Source of the DNA: Anisodus tanguticus
Lineage: Eukaryota > Streptophyta > Magnoliopsida > Solanales > Solanaceae
Direction of reading: 5' to 3'
Assembly: GCA_034509755.1 (NCBI GenBank)
Contig: CM067539.1
Span: forward strand, 27,964,001 to 28,028,000
Length of the DNA: 64,000 bases
Numbering within the stretch: position 1 is the stretch's first letter; every line of letters begins with the position of its first letter. The notes beneath the pieces are model-generated. The model was not told where the DNA came from, did no database searches, and worked only from the letters and a program-made list of their open reading frames with translations. Below are positions 33,740 through 45,055 of the stretch, piece after piece. The translations under genes and the position numbers were made by a program.

Positions 33740-34690
33740 AGCCAAGATTAGGATCCATTCCTCGAATGTATATTCGAGAGAACACTCAGATTCTCAGTGA
33801 TTTTAGGTTGACTAAGTCGTTGGCCAACGCAATAGACGTATTTAGAATATGGTCTAGTTGTCAACTAATATAGATGAGATATAATGATTAAGCCATTGGA
33901 TAGACACTTGACACATCCTAAGTTTGATCGGGTGTGTCGTGAATGAAAGGATTTTATCTTACCACATAGAGGTTAAGTTTACTGGATTCGCGTAAACGTA
34001 CTTCACATATTGAGTTCGTCTTGCGGCGCCGTCTAGGAGTTCCGCGTAGACCTTAATTTGATTAATGTCGATATGTGAAGGCATGTAGGGTCACACTATG
34101 TCGATTTTCGATCTAAGGATGTATTGAGAGAGTAATTAAATGTTCGATTTAGAATCGAGATATTTAAATGAATAATGATTATTTTAATTAAGTCAAATTT
34201 GAATTTTGGATTTAATTAAGAATGCGCAGAAAATAAATCGAGACAGTGCAGGTACACGTCGAGCGCCGCGGCGCCTCTGCCTCGATTTATGGGCCAGGTC
34301 CAAGGTCAAACGCTAATCCGGTTTGACCTAATTTTCACTTATAAATAGTGGCATTCTCTTCATTATTCAATACACCAATTTCATATTATCATTCTAAGCC
34401 TTAGAGACTTAGAATCAAAACTCTCTCGAACCTCTGCCGGATTTCCTAGCTTTTACGAAAGAGAAATACATTGAAACTTGAAGCTTGCAATCGGAAGGGC
34501 AACTGCGTGTCAACCTTATAGTAGATAAAGATTTCAGATACTATAACTTGTAAGTATTATACTTTATGTTACAGGTTTGATTGTTGTATAACCATACCAG
34601 AAAACTTGTTGGGGTAAGTAAAAAACAAAAATTTTAAAATTCCGTTGTGTCTTACTTATATGTTTTGAACCCAAGAAAACCCTACACCAA
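33740..34690 (+). repeat. LTR-like dispersed repeat, right part
   Basis: It starts with the second copy of the 39-bp direct repeat (33740-33778). It has a promoter-like region with a TATA box (cttataaatag, about 34339) and contains the palindrome gcgccgcggcgc (34262-34273), like the copia LTRs at 3988 and 21070. I interpret it with 23755-24354 as one LTR of about 1.5 kb split by the virus. The outer boundaries are approximate and no target duplication was found. Confidence 0.6.
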
Positions 34691-34726
34691 CAAGATAAGA
34701 AGACGAATTGATGACAAATTAAAGAC

Positions 34727-34846
34727 CTGATTATCGAGGGAGAATGAATGGAAACGATCACCCCAAAGACTTGGAGAGAAGTCCGCTATGGGGCGAACAA
34801 TCTCCTCCTCTTCATAGTTACTGATTACTGCAGCAGCTGGGGCCAT
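34727..34846 (-). pseudogene. sesquiterpene synthase exon 1
   Basis: The ATG at 34844-34846 starts MAPAAAVISNYEEEEIVRPI and continues ADFSPSLWGDRFHSFSLDNQ, the conserved N-terminus of Solanaceae epi-aristolochene-synthase-like enzymes, with no plastid transit peptide (cytosolic). The donor CAG|GT at 34727/34726 is in phase 0 with exon 2 at 23710, which starts VEEKYAQEIE. It belongs to the pseudogene at 20600-23710. Intron 1 is 11 kb because of the inserted repeat and virus. This exon itself is undamaged. Confidence 0.9.
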
Positions 34847-35407
34847 TTCTAGTACTCTTAGCTTGTGGAAAAATAGAGAGAATTTAAATTCCTTTCCTTC
34901 TTTTGTTTCTTATTAGGTGCTAGGGAAACCGAACAAGTGATGATGGAAATGGAAGTGAAGGAAATGAGTATTTAAAATGTATGGTGAGAGCCTTTGGCAC
35001 AGCCATCTTTCACGATTGAAATTCTTGTTGAAGTATAGTAGTCCGGTTGGCGGTTGCCACACTTTGACTATATACTACATATAGTCACTGTTCTATAGAT
35101 ATAATACTCCTTTATAATATGACATGCTTTTTTTCTTTTTGGATTTAACTTATATATACTTGCAGCATACATTTTTAATTTATAATTACCAGTGTATCTA
35201 AATTCTTGTGAACAACATGCCTTTTATTCTAATATAAATCGACTTGTGAATAGGACCTAGGGGGCATCTTTCACGTTCTCCAAATTCCTATTACTGAATG
35301 CTGTCATCCTTGACTAAGTTTCCCCATCATCCTAACTTGACTATATATACTAGTACTAAATATATTGTCATTGCTCAGTAAGATAGATAATAATACTACT
35401 ACTATAC

Positions 35408-35408
<1 letters not shown>

Positions 35409-35438
<30 letters not shown>
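35409..35438. repeat. TA microsatellite
   Basis: About 15 uninterrupted TA units. Confidence 0.95.
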
Positions 35439-35441
<3 letters not shown>

Positions 35442-36473
35442 TTTTCTTCTAATTTTATATTCCTTGTGTCCTCTGTTTTTCCTTCAGTGGTGGCGTCTTC
35501 CTCCTGAATTTTTAACATCATAAAACTATGTTTTATTTATGTTCTTCATGTCGTTATGCACAACAGGAGTAGCTGGGTCTACTTTGATGAACTTAGAATC
35601 TTAAATTTCTTATAATGTATTGTGTAGCGGCGGACATAAGATTTTCACTAAGTGATTCAAAATATAAGGAAATAAACACAACAAGGATATTCAACATTTA
35701 CTATATATACATTAAAAAAAAATAAACTTTGTATGATATAATTTTCCAGCAGTGTCGGGGTTCAGTTGCGCCCTACCTCCGCGCCTAGTACTGTGGAGTG
35801 CCGCATGCATGTTTGAGAAAGAATATTAGAAAGCACGTGCTGAAAGTATATATTATCAAATAATCAAGGGCAACTTAATTTTCTGACCTATCCATTGCGA
35901 GAAGGGTAATCTTCCTGTTGATTCCAGGCCATACTTTAAAGAAATAATGTTTATTTAAGTGATCTCATTGAATGGGTGCAAGTAATAAGCAGAGAATAAA
36001 ATGAGAGAATGTAACTTGAAAAAGTTTGGTATATATCCCACATAAACCATTAGATGCACCTGTCAAGATACTTGATGTCAAAAAGACGACATATACTCAA
36101 AATCACATGGTAAGAAGTTATCCCTAAAAATTCTTCCAATCTCTTGAAGTCTATGCAAATTTAATAAATAAAAAAATAAAGCAGAATGAAAAAAGAACAT
36201 CCATATGGCTATGCCAACTAGTTTAAAACTATTGTTATCCACTCATACTGTTAGTATGTAGAGAATTTCTAGTGTCATAAAGCTAATTTATTGAATTTGG
36301 AAAGAGTCGAGTCTAAATGGCACGAAATGACCACTAAAATTTTATAAAGTCAACCTCAAGTACACTAATACGGTAGTTAATTTTGTAATAAGATACTTGT
36401 TACATTGGTATTGTTTTTCACAAGTCTACAATGTAAGATCATTCTATTAGATTTTCTCCAAAAACAATATCTA

Positions 36474-36476
<3 letters not shown>

Positions 36477-36546
<70 letters not shown>
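36477..36546. repeat. TA microsatellite
   Basis: About 34 TA units, followed by a shorter second tract to 36566. The ORF seen over it is an artefact of the repeat. Confidence 0.95.
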
Positions 36547-36548
<2 letters not shown>

Positions 36549-36864
36549 TCTATATATATATATAGATCGAATAGTATAAGCTCAATAAGAAATAACGTTA
36601 AATTTCAATCAGATATTTTCAAGGTTGAACCAAATAAGAACACAACATAATAAGTTAGACGAAATTATAACCTAGCAATACATTGAGTACTGAATCAATA
36701 ATTTCTAATCGTTGTACGCAGTAAAAAGATGTTTACCATATCCAATATGAAGTTCCTCTTTAATTAATGAACAATAGCTTTACACTTATAAATTATAATG
36801 GCGCAAAGCAGAACAACGCAGTATTATCACCCATGAGGCCATGGCATTAAAGAAGCACAACGTC

Positions 36865-36999
36865 TTATGAAAATACTGTGACCTGCACTTCTTTAAGAGG
36901 GTTCTTATTGTTGCTATAGAATGCTGTATATGTGGTCAGCACGGACCTTATCCGATACCCTCCTGGCTTCATCTCCAGGTAGCTTGTCACCCATGAAAT
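36865..36999 (-). CDS. orphan last exon of unknown protein
   Basis: An exon-like minus-strand stretch: acceptor TTGTAG|ATTTC at 37000, 44 codons (ISWVTSYLEMKPGGYRIRSV, then LTTYTAFYSNN), stop TAA at 36865-36867. It is clearly protein-like but I do not recognise the family. It could be the last exon of an alternative CGEP transcript (CGEP ends at 37816 on the same strand) or a remnant of another gene. Confidence 0.45.
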   Translation of the reverse strand: MSWVTSYLEMKPGGYRIRSVLTTYTAFYSNNKNPLKEVQVTVFS

Positions 37000-37815
37000 C
37001 TACAATTCAAGAAACAAAGATGGGCAATTGAGAAGAGAGAGTGATAAGAGTAAATTCCAGTGAATAAAATGACCACCAATGATGCATTGAACTCATGATG
37101 TAACCTTGTTATTCAAGGAGGTTACCAGAAATAGTGTTTTGGTCATTCAACGCACTTGCGTTAGGACTGGACAATTAGGGAAAAAGGGAAACAGGTATTT
37201 GAGAGTCTACTGGTAGGTTGGTAAGAATGAAAGGAAAGGTGAAAAGGAGCGTTAATAAAAGATATAGAGTATTTCCACATAAAAAGGGGGCACCCGTCTC
37301 CATGTAAATCTACAAAAATTAATGAATGGCATTAATCCTTTCTTTCCTATCCTTCAAACCAATTAACCCCTTGCATCCTTAAAAACAGAAAGCAAGCCAC
37401 CAATCTCTATGTAAATCTAACCTCAAACCGAACATGGACATGCAATGAATTTGAGGAGAAAGTTCGCAAACCACTACCATAGCAACTATTGGAATATAGT
37501 TCTAAAGCCCTCAAGGTGTTCAAGGATGAAGGTCCATGACTCATCATGATATTAATATGGAATGACAAAACTATATCTGTCAAATCTTGGTTAATGAACG
37601 ATAAAATGCAGAAAAGTAATTTCAAGGTAGAATGGAACTGCATTTATCCATGCTAAACAAAAAGTGACTAACTTTGAATTTGCTGCACGTGGGGAATCAA
37701 GTTAAACTTTATTCAAGCAAGATCAATCAACTTGACTACATTTCCCATGGCAGAAAAATCAAGTTCTTGATATGAGAAATTATGAAATAGGAAGATATTT
37801 CCATGAAATAAGATG

Positions 37816-38902
37816 TTACCACAATAATGACCTGATGGAGTGAAATTTGTCTTCATCCAAATCTGCAAGCTCTTGAACACCTCCAGCAGTAGCAACAGCT
37901 TTGCTTTGTGAATCTACTGTCCCTTCTGCATTGTCCTTGCACGCATCTGCCTTGACATCTGAAGAGTAGACACAATGCTTTTGGAGCCACCGATCAGTCT
38001 CCCAGAGTACATGCATTATACTCTCCCGTGCTCCATAACCATGACTCTCATATGGTAGAATTACAAGGCGACAAAGTGCACCGTGACCTTTCAGTGCATT
38101 GAAGAAACGATCTGACTGTATTATGCAAAAAGAAAAAAGTGATTAAGATCAAGACTCTTGAAGTCAACGCTAGCAAACTCATTAATAAATCTTTGAAGAA
38201 CTAGCAAATTTACGGAGTAAATCAAGAAAATTTGCAACTATGTTACCTACTTTAGATGACAGGGGCAAGATTAAGGAAAACATGGCAATCTTGAAACAGG
38301 ATGCTGATAGAAGTAAAAATAAGAGGACCGTCATTTTACCTGCATTGTCAAAGTTCCTGGATTGTTGTCCTCCTCCCCATGGACAAGCAAAATAGGCTTC
38401 TTAATCTTATTGGCTGACATAAAGGGGCTCATCTCAACATAAGTATTGGTGGCCTCCCAAAGTGTTCTCTCCTCGTTCTGAAAAAGAAAACAACTAAGTT
38501 CTCAGCAACGCAAGTGAATGAACTAAATCCTCCTATAATACAGGGTGAAACACCAAATCATTAGGACTTCAGACTTGTCGAACTCAAACAGGACTTGGGA
38601 GGTCTACCTGGAACCCAAAAGGTGTTAGTGTTCTGTTATAAGCACCAGAACGAGCAATTCCACAACAGAAAAGATGAGGTGCATGTGCAAGGAGGTTTGC
38701 TGTCATGAATGCCCCATAGGAATGACCACCAACAGCAATTTTATTTGGATCAGCCACCTAAAAGACAAAGCACCAGAAAACTCAGCCACAACTTCAAAGT
38801 TTCTTGCAACATATGTTCAGCGAGAAGAAGAAAAAACTTACTCCCCGGCGTATAACTTCTTCCACTGCAGCCTCAGCACTTGCAACAAGTTGTTCTATAT
38901 AC
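37816..38902 (-). CDS. CGEP: chloroplast glutamyl endopeptidase, exons 10-13 (catalytic domain, C-terminus)
   Basis: Exons 38902-38842, 38757-38608, 38477-38340 and 38115-37816 (counting the first visible exon as 1). They carry the alpha/beta-hydrolase catalytic triad of the S9 prolyl-oligopeptidase family: Ser in VGGHSYGAFM, Asp in HGEEDNNPGT, His in YESHGYGARES. All junctions are GT/AG and in phase. The stop TAA is at 37816-37818, after a poorly conserved acidic tail ending HSIRSLLW. In Arabidopsis the enzyme is a stromal, Glu-specific peptidase that helps clear peptides with the Clp system. Catalytic residues are intact here. Confidence 0.93.
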
Positions 38903-39300
38903 CTGATTAAGCCAGCATTTATTCAATAAACACCCAAACCTCCAAGTTGCATATAGAAAAGTAAAAGAATCCATTTCAGCACAAGACAGAGACATGGTTT
39001 ATTCTTAAAATTAGTTCCGGAACATCAATAATCTACAAGGAGAGGCTGAGGAAGCAAGCCACTCAACATCCCACGACCAAGAAAGGGAGAAAAAATGGAT
39101 GTAATAATGCTTCATCACTTGTCAGCAATCACACAGGCGCACACCTTTACGGAGAAGAACTTCAGTAGAATATGTATATGCAGCATGGTATTCAGCATAT
39201 ACTGGGGAAGGTACTTACATTCAAACTACTCCCACAATCATTAACTGAAGATTTCAAGAAGAAGAAAAGGCTTCTTTGTATTTCTTGATGATTTACATCA

Positions 39301-40659
39301 AGTGAATCGGAAGAGAAAATGAGAGGGACTCAGCTTGATTATTCCCTCAAGCTATTGGGGTTTAAATAGCTAAGTCGACATGTCCTAAAAAGGAAAGTAA
39401 ATCAATACAAATCAATTCATAATTACATAGTATTCTATCCTAATTACAGAATATTTTATCTACTATATTTACAGATTTGCTAGAATCTTCACAGATTCTA
39501 ACATTCCCCTTCAAGCTGATGCACACAAATTATATGTACCAAGATTGCTACATAAGTAACTCGTTTTGGGACCGGCTAGGGACTTGGTGAATATGTCTGC
39601 AAGCTGATCATTTGACCGCACAAACCTTGTGACGATGTCTCCTGAGAGTACCTTCTCTCTGACAAAATGACAATCAATCTCTATGTGTTTGGTCCTCTCG
39701 TGGAACTTTGGATTCGATGCAATCTGAAGTGCAACTTCATTATCGCACACAAGTTACATTTCTTTAATTTCTCCAAATTTCAACTCCTTCAGTACTTGCT
39801 TGATCCATATGAGTTCACATGTCGATACTGCCATAGCCCGATATTTTGCTTCTGCACTAGATCTAGCAACCACATGTTGTTTCTTACTTTTCCAAGACAC
39901 CAAATTTCCCCCAACTAAAACACAATATCCAGAAGTGGATTGTCTGTCAGAGGGTGACCCTGTGTAGTCTGCATTTGAATAGCCAACAATTTTCTCATGT
40001 CCTCGATCTTCATAGAGTAGTCCTTTCCCTGGAGCAGATTTTATGTATCGAAGGATGCAAATAACTGCATTCCAGAAAGTGACATTTTTTCTCAAACACT
40101 AGGTTACGTTACTACAAAGATGAGAGAAAGAGACTATTACCAGAAACTATGACAAATCTGAAATGTGGAATAAACCAGATCTTTCATGAAACAGTGAATA
40201 AAACGGACTGTTTTATCGGAATCTGATCAAAATTTGTGGCAAAAATTGCCGGAAAGTGACGAATAGCGCAGTCGCCGGAAAAGCCAAATCTGACCGCCGG
40301 AAACTCGCCGGGATCAGGTGAAAATTGAATGGATAGGGTCGGACAACCAAGAAATTTTGCTGAAAAAACTGATCTGATCGCCAGATTCAGGTGCAAAAAA
40401 ATCTGAGTTTAGAATTTTCTCTTCCTGTGGCTGGGCTAAACCAGACTTTGATACCATGTGAATCAGAAGAGAAAATGAGAGGAACTTAGCTTGATTATTC
40501 CCTCAAGCTATTGGGGTTTAAATAGCTAAGTTTACATGTCCTAAAAAGGAAAGAAAATCAATACAAATCAATTCCTAATTACATAATATTTTATTTTAAT
40601 TACAAAATATTTTATCTACTATATTTACATATATGCTAGAATCTTCACAGATTCTAACA
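39301..40659 (-). mobile_element. small copia element nested in the outer 3' LTR
   Basis: LTRs 39301-39503 and 40457-40659 (203 bp each), primer-binding site 40443-40456 (TGGTATCAAAG...). Target duplication catca/catcc at 39296-39300 and 40660-40664. The only coding part is the end of RNase H (39511-40095: GYSNADYTGSPSDRQSTSGY and MCDNEVALQIASNPKFHERT). All of gag, protease, integrase and most RT are deleted. It splits the outer LTR, so it is younger than the outer element. Confidence 0.92.
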
Positions 40660-40839
40660 CATCCCATGACAATGGACATTTATACAATAAGTCCTACGAC
40701 TAAATAAGGAAAGAGAATATTACATAATCATTTATAATCAATACATAATCATTTATAATCAATACATTATCAATATAATCAGACTATATCAAATTACTCC
40801 TATAATTATGCTAGGAAATCTATATCAATCAACACTCCC

Positions 40840-42290
40840 CCTCAAGTTAGTGCAAAGATGTCACACATGCCCAACTTGCAAACTAGCGTATGGAAAGTCC
40901 GTTTGTTGAGGCCTTTGATAAACACATCAACTAGTTTCTTTCTTGATAAAACATGGAACAAACTCAAGACACCACTCGTAGTGTCAATCAATTTCAACAT
41001 GCTTTGTTCGGTCATGCTGAACTGGATTATGAATTATACTGATTGCAGCCTTGATATAATACAAGAAATCTTTCCTTTTTCAGACAATCTCAATTCCTCT
41101 AATAGCTTTCGTAACCATAAAAGTTCACAAACACCCTGAGCCATAGCTCTATATTCTGCCTCCGCACTTGATACTTGATCTAGTAAGAACACTTTGCTTC
41201 TTGCTTCTCCAAGTGACCAGGCTTCCTCCTACGAGTGTAGGATAACCGGATGTAAATATTCTGTCATCTAGAGATCAAGGCCAACCCGCATCTGTAAAGG
41301 CTTCTATTTTGAGGTGACTACATCCGGAGAAAAGTAGACCTTTTCCTGGCGCAAACTTCAGATACTGCAAAATGCGAAAGACAACTTGCATATAAGAATC
41401 TCGAGGATCATGCATGAACTGACTCACCAGGCTGACTGAATATGCTATGTCTGATCTAGTGTGAGAGATAAATGAGTCTTCCAACAAGCCTCTGATATCT
41501 CTCCTTATCAATTAACTTTCCAACTCCACTTTTTAGTTTGTGGTTGCTTTCAATGGGTGATTCTGCTGGGTTGCAACCTGTCATACCAGTTTCTTTCAAG
41601 AGTCCAGAATATATTTTCTTTGGGAAATAAAGATTCCTCTATTCGATCTAGCAACCTCAATACCCAAGAAGTATTGCAATTTTCCAAAATCCTTGATCAC
41701 AAATTCTTAAGCCAACAACTTCTTCAATCAGGTCATCTCCTCCTTGTCATCTTCTGTCATTACTATGTCATCAACATAAACTATGAGAAGAGTGAGTTTA
41801 CCCTTTTGATGTCTTATGAAGGTGTGATCAACATTGCTTTGTTGGTAACCGAAAGAGATCATTGCTTTGCAGAATTTGTCAAGCCAAGCTCTAGGAGACT
41901 ACTTCAGTCCAGTCTGCATACTTTTCCTTGACATTGTTCATTACCAAAACCAGGAGGAATCTCCATATACACCTCTTTTAAGTGTCCGTGAAGAAATGCA
42001 TTCTTCACATCAAACTGTTGTAAGTCCCAATCAACATTAGCTGCACAAGACAAAAGAATTCTAATGGTGTTCATTTTTGCAACAGGGGAATATATCTCTT
42101 GATATTCCACTCCATAAGTCTGAGTGAATCCTTAGCCACCAATCCCGCTTTGAATCTTTCAATCGAACCATCAGCTTTGTGTTGTACAGTGAATTCCCAT
42201 TTGCAACCAACCAGCTTTTTGTTTGGAGGTGATGTGACAAGTTCCCAAGTCTCATTCTTTGACAAGGCCTTCATTTCTTCAATCATAGCT
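40840..42290 (-). pseudogene. outer copia RT and RNase H
   Basis: RT start ETWELVTSPPNKKLVGCKWE at 42071-42286. YSPVAKMNTIRILLSCAANV and QFDVKNAFLHGHLKEVYMEI lie at 41904-42110. The centre, including the YVDD box region, is degraded (41560-41900). DIAYSVSLVSQFMHDPRDSY and ILQYLKFAPGKGLLFS lie at 41275-41511. RNase H is recognisable in broken form (SVAEAEYRAMAQGV-like) to about 40850. Confidence 0.8.
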
Positions 42291-42388
42291 TGCTTTCATT
42301 TGGAATCTGCAAAAAGCTTCCCTCCAATTCGGGGGAATAGACACAGAAGAAATAGAAAAGGCAAAGGCTCTATAAGAGAGACAAAAAA

Positions 42389-43930
42389 TTAGAAAAGACA
42401 GTTAGATAAGGGGTCTTTGGTGCAAGATCTGACTCCTTTCCTGTGAGCAATAGGCAGATCTAACTCATTAGGAAATGTAGATGACTCACCATAGGAAGAA
42501 GGTTCGGCTTCGGTAGATTGCATGATAGCTTCTTCTGCTCTATTTCTCCTTGAATAAGTTATCAAATCAGGTATATCCAAACGACCAACAGTCTCCCCCT
42601 CCCCCTGAATTCTTTCGCCAATTTTATTTTCTCTTGTTTCAACAATGGAATTAGGAAAAACCATCTCTTCTTCCTTATAATTCTCCCCCTGAAGAGGTGA
42701 TGGTGAAATAGGGTTCAGATTCTCGAAAGGTAACATCCATGCTGACAAAGGTTCTCCAGGAAGGAGGTGATAACATTTGTACCCTTTCTATGTTGGAGAA
42801 TACCCAATAAAGACACACTTAAGAGCTCTAGGATCAAGTTTTCCGGAGTTCCTAGTGTGAATAAAGCAAACACACCCAAATATCTTTGGAGGAACAATAT
42901 AGTCATTTTTACCCTTTAAAGCTTCCAAAGGACTCGGAGAATTGAGAGTTTTAAGTGGCATTCTATTAATGAGGTAGGCAGCTACTAGAATGGCATCCCC
43001 CAGTAAGGCTTTAGCAGATTCATGGTAAACAAAAGGAATCTTGTTACTTCTAGCAAATGCCTATTTTTTCTTGACTAGTTTGATGGATTATCCCAAAAGA
43101 CTCCAAGTAAGCTCCAAAGGTTTTATCCATGTATTCTGTGTCATTGTCAGTTCGGAAGATCTTTATCTTAGTCTCAAACTGAGTACAAATCATCTTATGA
43201 AATGACTGAAAACAGGAGAAAACTTCGCTTTTGACTTTTAACAGATATACCCATGTCATTCTAGTGCAACAATCAATAAAAGTAACAAACCACCGATTAC
43301 CAGACAAAGAAGGTGTTTGAGTAGGGCCACATACATCAGAATGAATGGTCGAAAAGGAAATTATGTTTTTATTATCACTCAGAGGATAAGAGTTTTTAGT
43401 GTGCTTGGCATATTCACATGCATCAAAAGACAAAGATTCAAACTCAGTTTTAGAAAATAAACTAGGATATAACTTCTTTAAAGCAAAAGAGGAAGGGTGT
43501 CCCAACCGTCTATGCCACTGCATTATTTCTTGGTTGACATCCTTATTTTTCCCTAAATAGGCCTGACCAGAATCTCGAGTTCCATTGATCAAATATAAGC
43601 CATCATGCAATCCACCGTTGCCAATCTTCTTCCATGTTTGAAGGTCTTTAAAACACAATAATCATGAAAGAATTTTACACTACAGTTTAGTGCTTTGGTG
43701 ATAGCGCTAACAGATAATAGGTTAACAGGAAAGTCAGGAACATGAAGAATGGATGATAAGGTAATATCAGGGGTATAAACGAGTGAACATGTTCCAGAGC
43801 CAGGGGTTAGGGAGCCATTGGCTATTCGGACATAATCCCTTTTAGGACTAGGAGAGTAGTTTTGAAAGCCTTTAGAAGAGCCTGTCATGTGTCTATTCGC
43901 ACCAAAATCAATAATCCAAGAATTAAGCTT
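42389..43930 (-). pseudogene. outer copia protease and integrase
   Basis: The protease motif reads WIIDFGANRHM near 43885-43920, where D-S-G-A is replaced by D-F-G-A. The integrase zinc region HRRLGHPSSFALKKLYPSLF and the core IHSDVCGPTQTPSLSGNRWF, VTFIDCCTRMTWVYLLKVKS and FRTDNDTEYM lie at 43050-43658. The C-terminal part lies at 42715-42906. Frames shift at least three times. Confidence 0.82.
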
Positions 43931-45055
43931 AGCATTAAAAGCAATACCTAACTACACATAATTAGAACTAGCAGCACTAGAAGAGTCAAGTTTGTTCAGA
44001 AGACGACGAAGTTGTTGAACTTCATGCGGAGACAGTCTCTCCGGAAGTAGTGTCTCTGGATGTCTCCACATTTTCTACAATATTAGACTGACCAGCATTG
44101 ATTTGTGAAAAAGAACTATTATCTGCTCCCATTGTATCTCCAATAGTTTGAACAAACAAAGATCTGAAAAGTTGCTGGAAAAGTCGCCGGAGCTTCGAAA
44201 CAGTGACTATAGGTGCAAAAAGAATGCACGGGTGGGGTCGGAACTGCCTAGCAATACTCGAGAAAGAACAGATATGGAAAAATATCGCCGGAAACACTAT
44301 ATCTTTGCCGGAAACAGATCTGTCACGCCGGAAAAACACTTTCCGGTGCTCGAAAAATGACAAAAAACAGGAGGGTAGGCTCGCAATAGGCTCGCTGGAG
44401 CTGCTGCATCGCTGGAAATACAGCCAAATTGCTTAGAACAGTGCTGAAGTTTCAGATCTGGAAATAATCGTCGAGAAAAATGCCGGAAAAGTCCCCAGAA
44501 AATCAGAACAGTGGCTGACGGAGCAGAAATTTCAACAAAAGGGTCGAAATAAGCTAGCGAACCAAGATATGGGAGAAAAAAATCCGGAAAACTGTAGATC
44601 TCGCCGGAAAAAATGGTTGCCACGCTGGAACCTTAATTCCGGTGACCGGAAAAAAATCATAACTGGTAGGGCTGGCTTGGAATGTTCCAACAACTCCAAC
44701 GGAAGGAAAAAAATTCCAAAAAACTGACAGGAAGAAGTTTGTGTTGCGGACAGCAACCAAGAGAGAAAACTCGACCTCTTTGATGAAAAAAGGAACCCTA
44801 TTGTTGCGAGGGAGATAACTCACCTCTAAAAGGTAGCAATGGCTCTGATACCATGAAGATTTCAAGATGAAGAAAAGGCTTCTTTGTATTTCTTGATGAT
44901 TTACATCCCATGACAATGGGTATTTATACTATGACTAAATAAGGAAAGAGAATATTACATAATCATTTATAATCAATACAATATCAATACATAATCAGAC
45001 TATATCAAATTACTCCTATAATGATGCTAGGAAATCCATATCAATCAACATTAAC

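Larger units (their letters stand above)
34847..36864. other. upstream region of terpene synthase pseudogene, intergenic
   Basis: Former promoter region plus AT-rich spacer. It contains the TA tracts listed separately. No other gene is recognised. Confidence 0.5.
39246..45050 (-). mobile_element. copia retrotransposon in CGEP intron, outer element
   Basis: 5' LTR 44854-45050, primer-binding site 44841-44853 (TGGTATCAGAGCC on the minus strand, perfect for tRNA-Met), 3' LTR 39246-39300 plus 40660-40834 (split by a nested element), polypurine tract about 40835-40845. The target duplication ttaac lies at 39241-39245 and 45051-45055. The gag gene is almost wholly missing: a short ORF start (MGADNSSFSQ) runs straight into the protease region. 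Pol is broken, so the element is non-autonomous. LTRs differ by several substitutions and small indels. Confidence 0.93.

Noticed and set aside
36405..36650. ORF with a Tyr-Ile repeat
   Set aside because: A translation of the TA microsatellite.
44022..44916. Several overlapping ORFs on both strands with ccggaaa-rich sequence
   Set aside because: They lie in the untranslated leader of the copia element. No domain similarity. Only the short gag start is kept.
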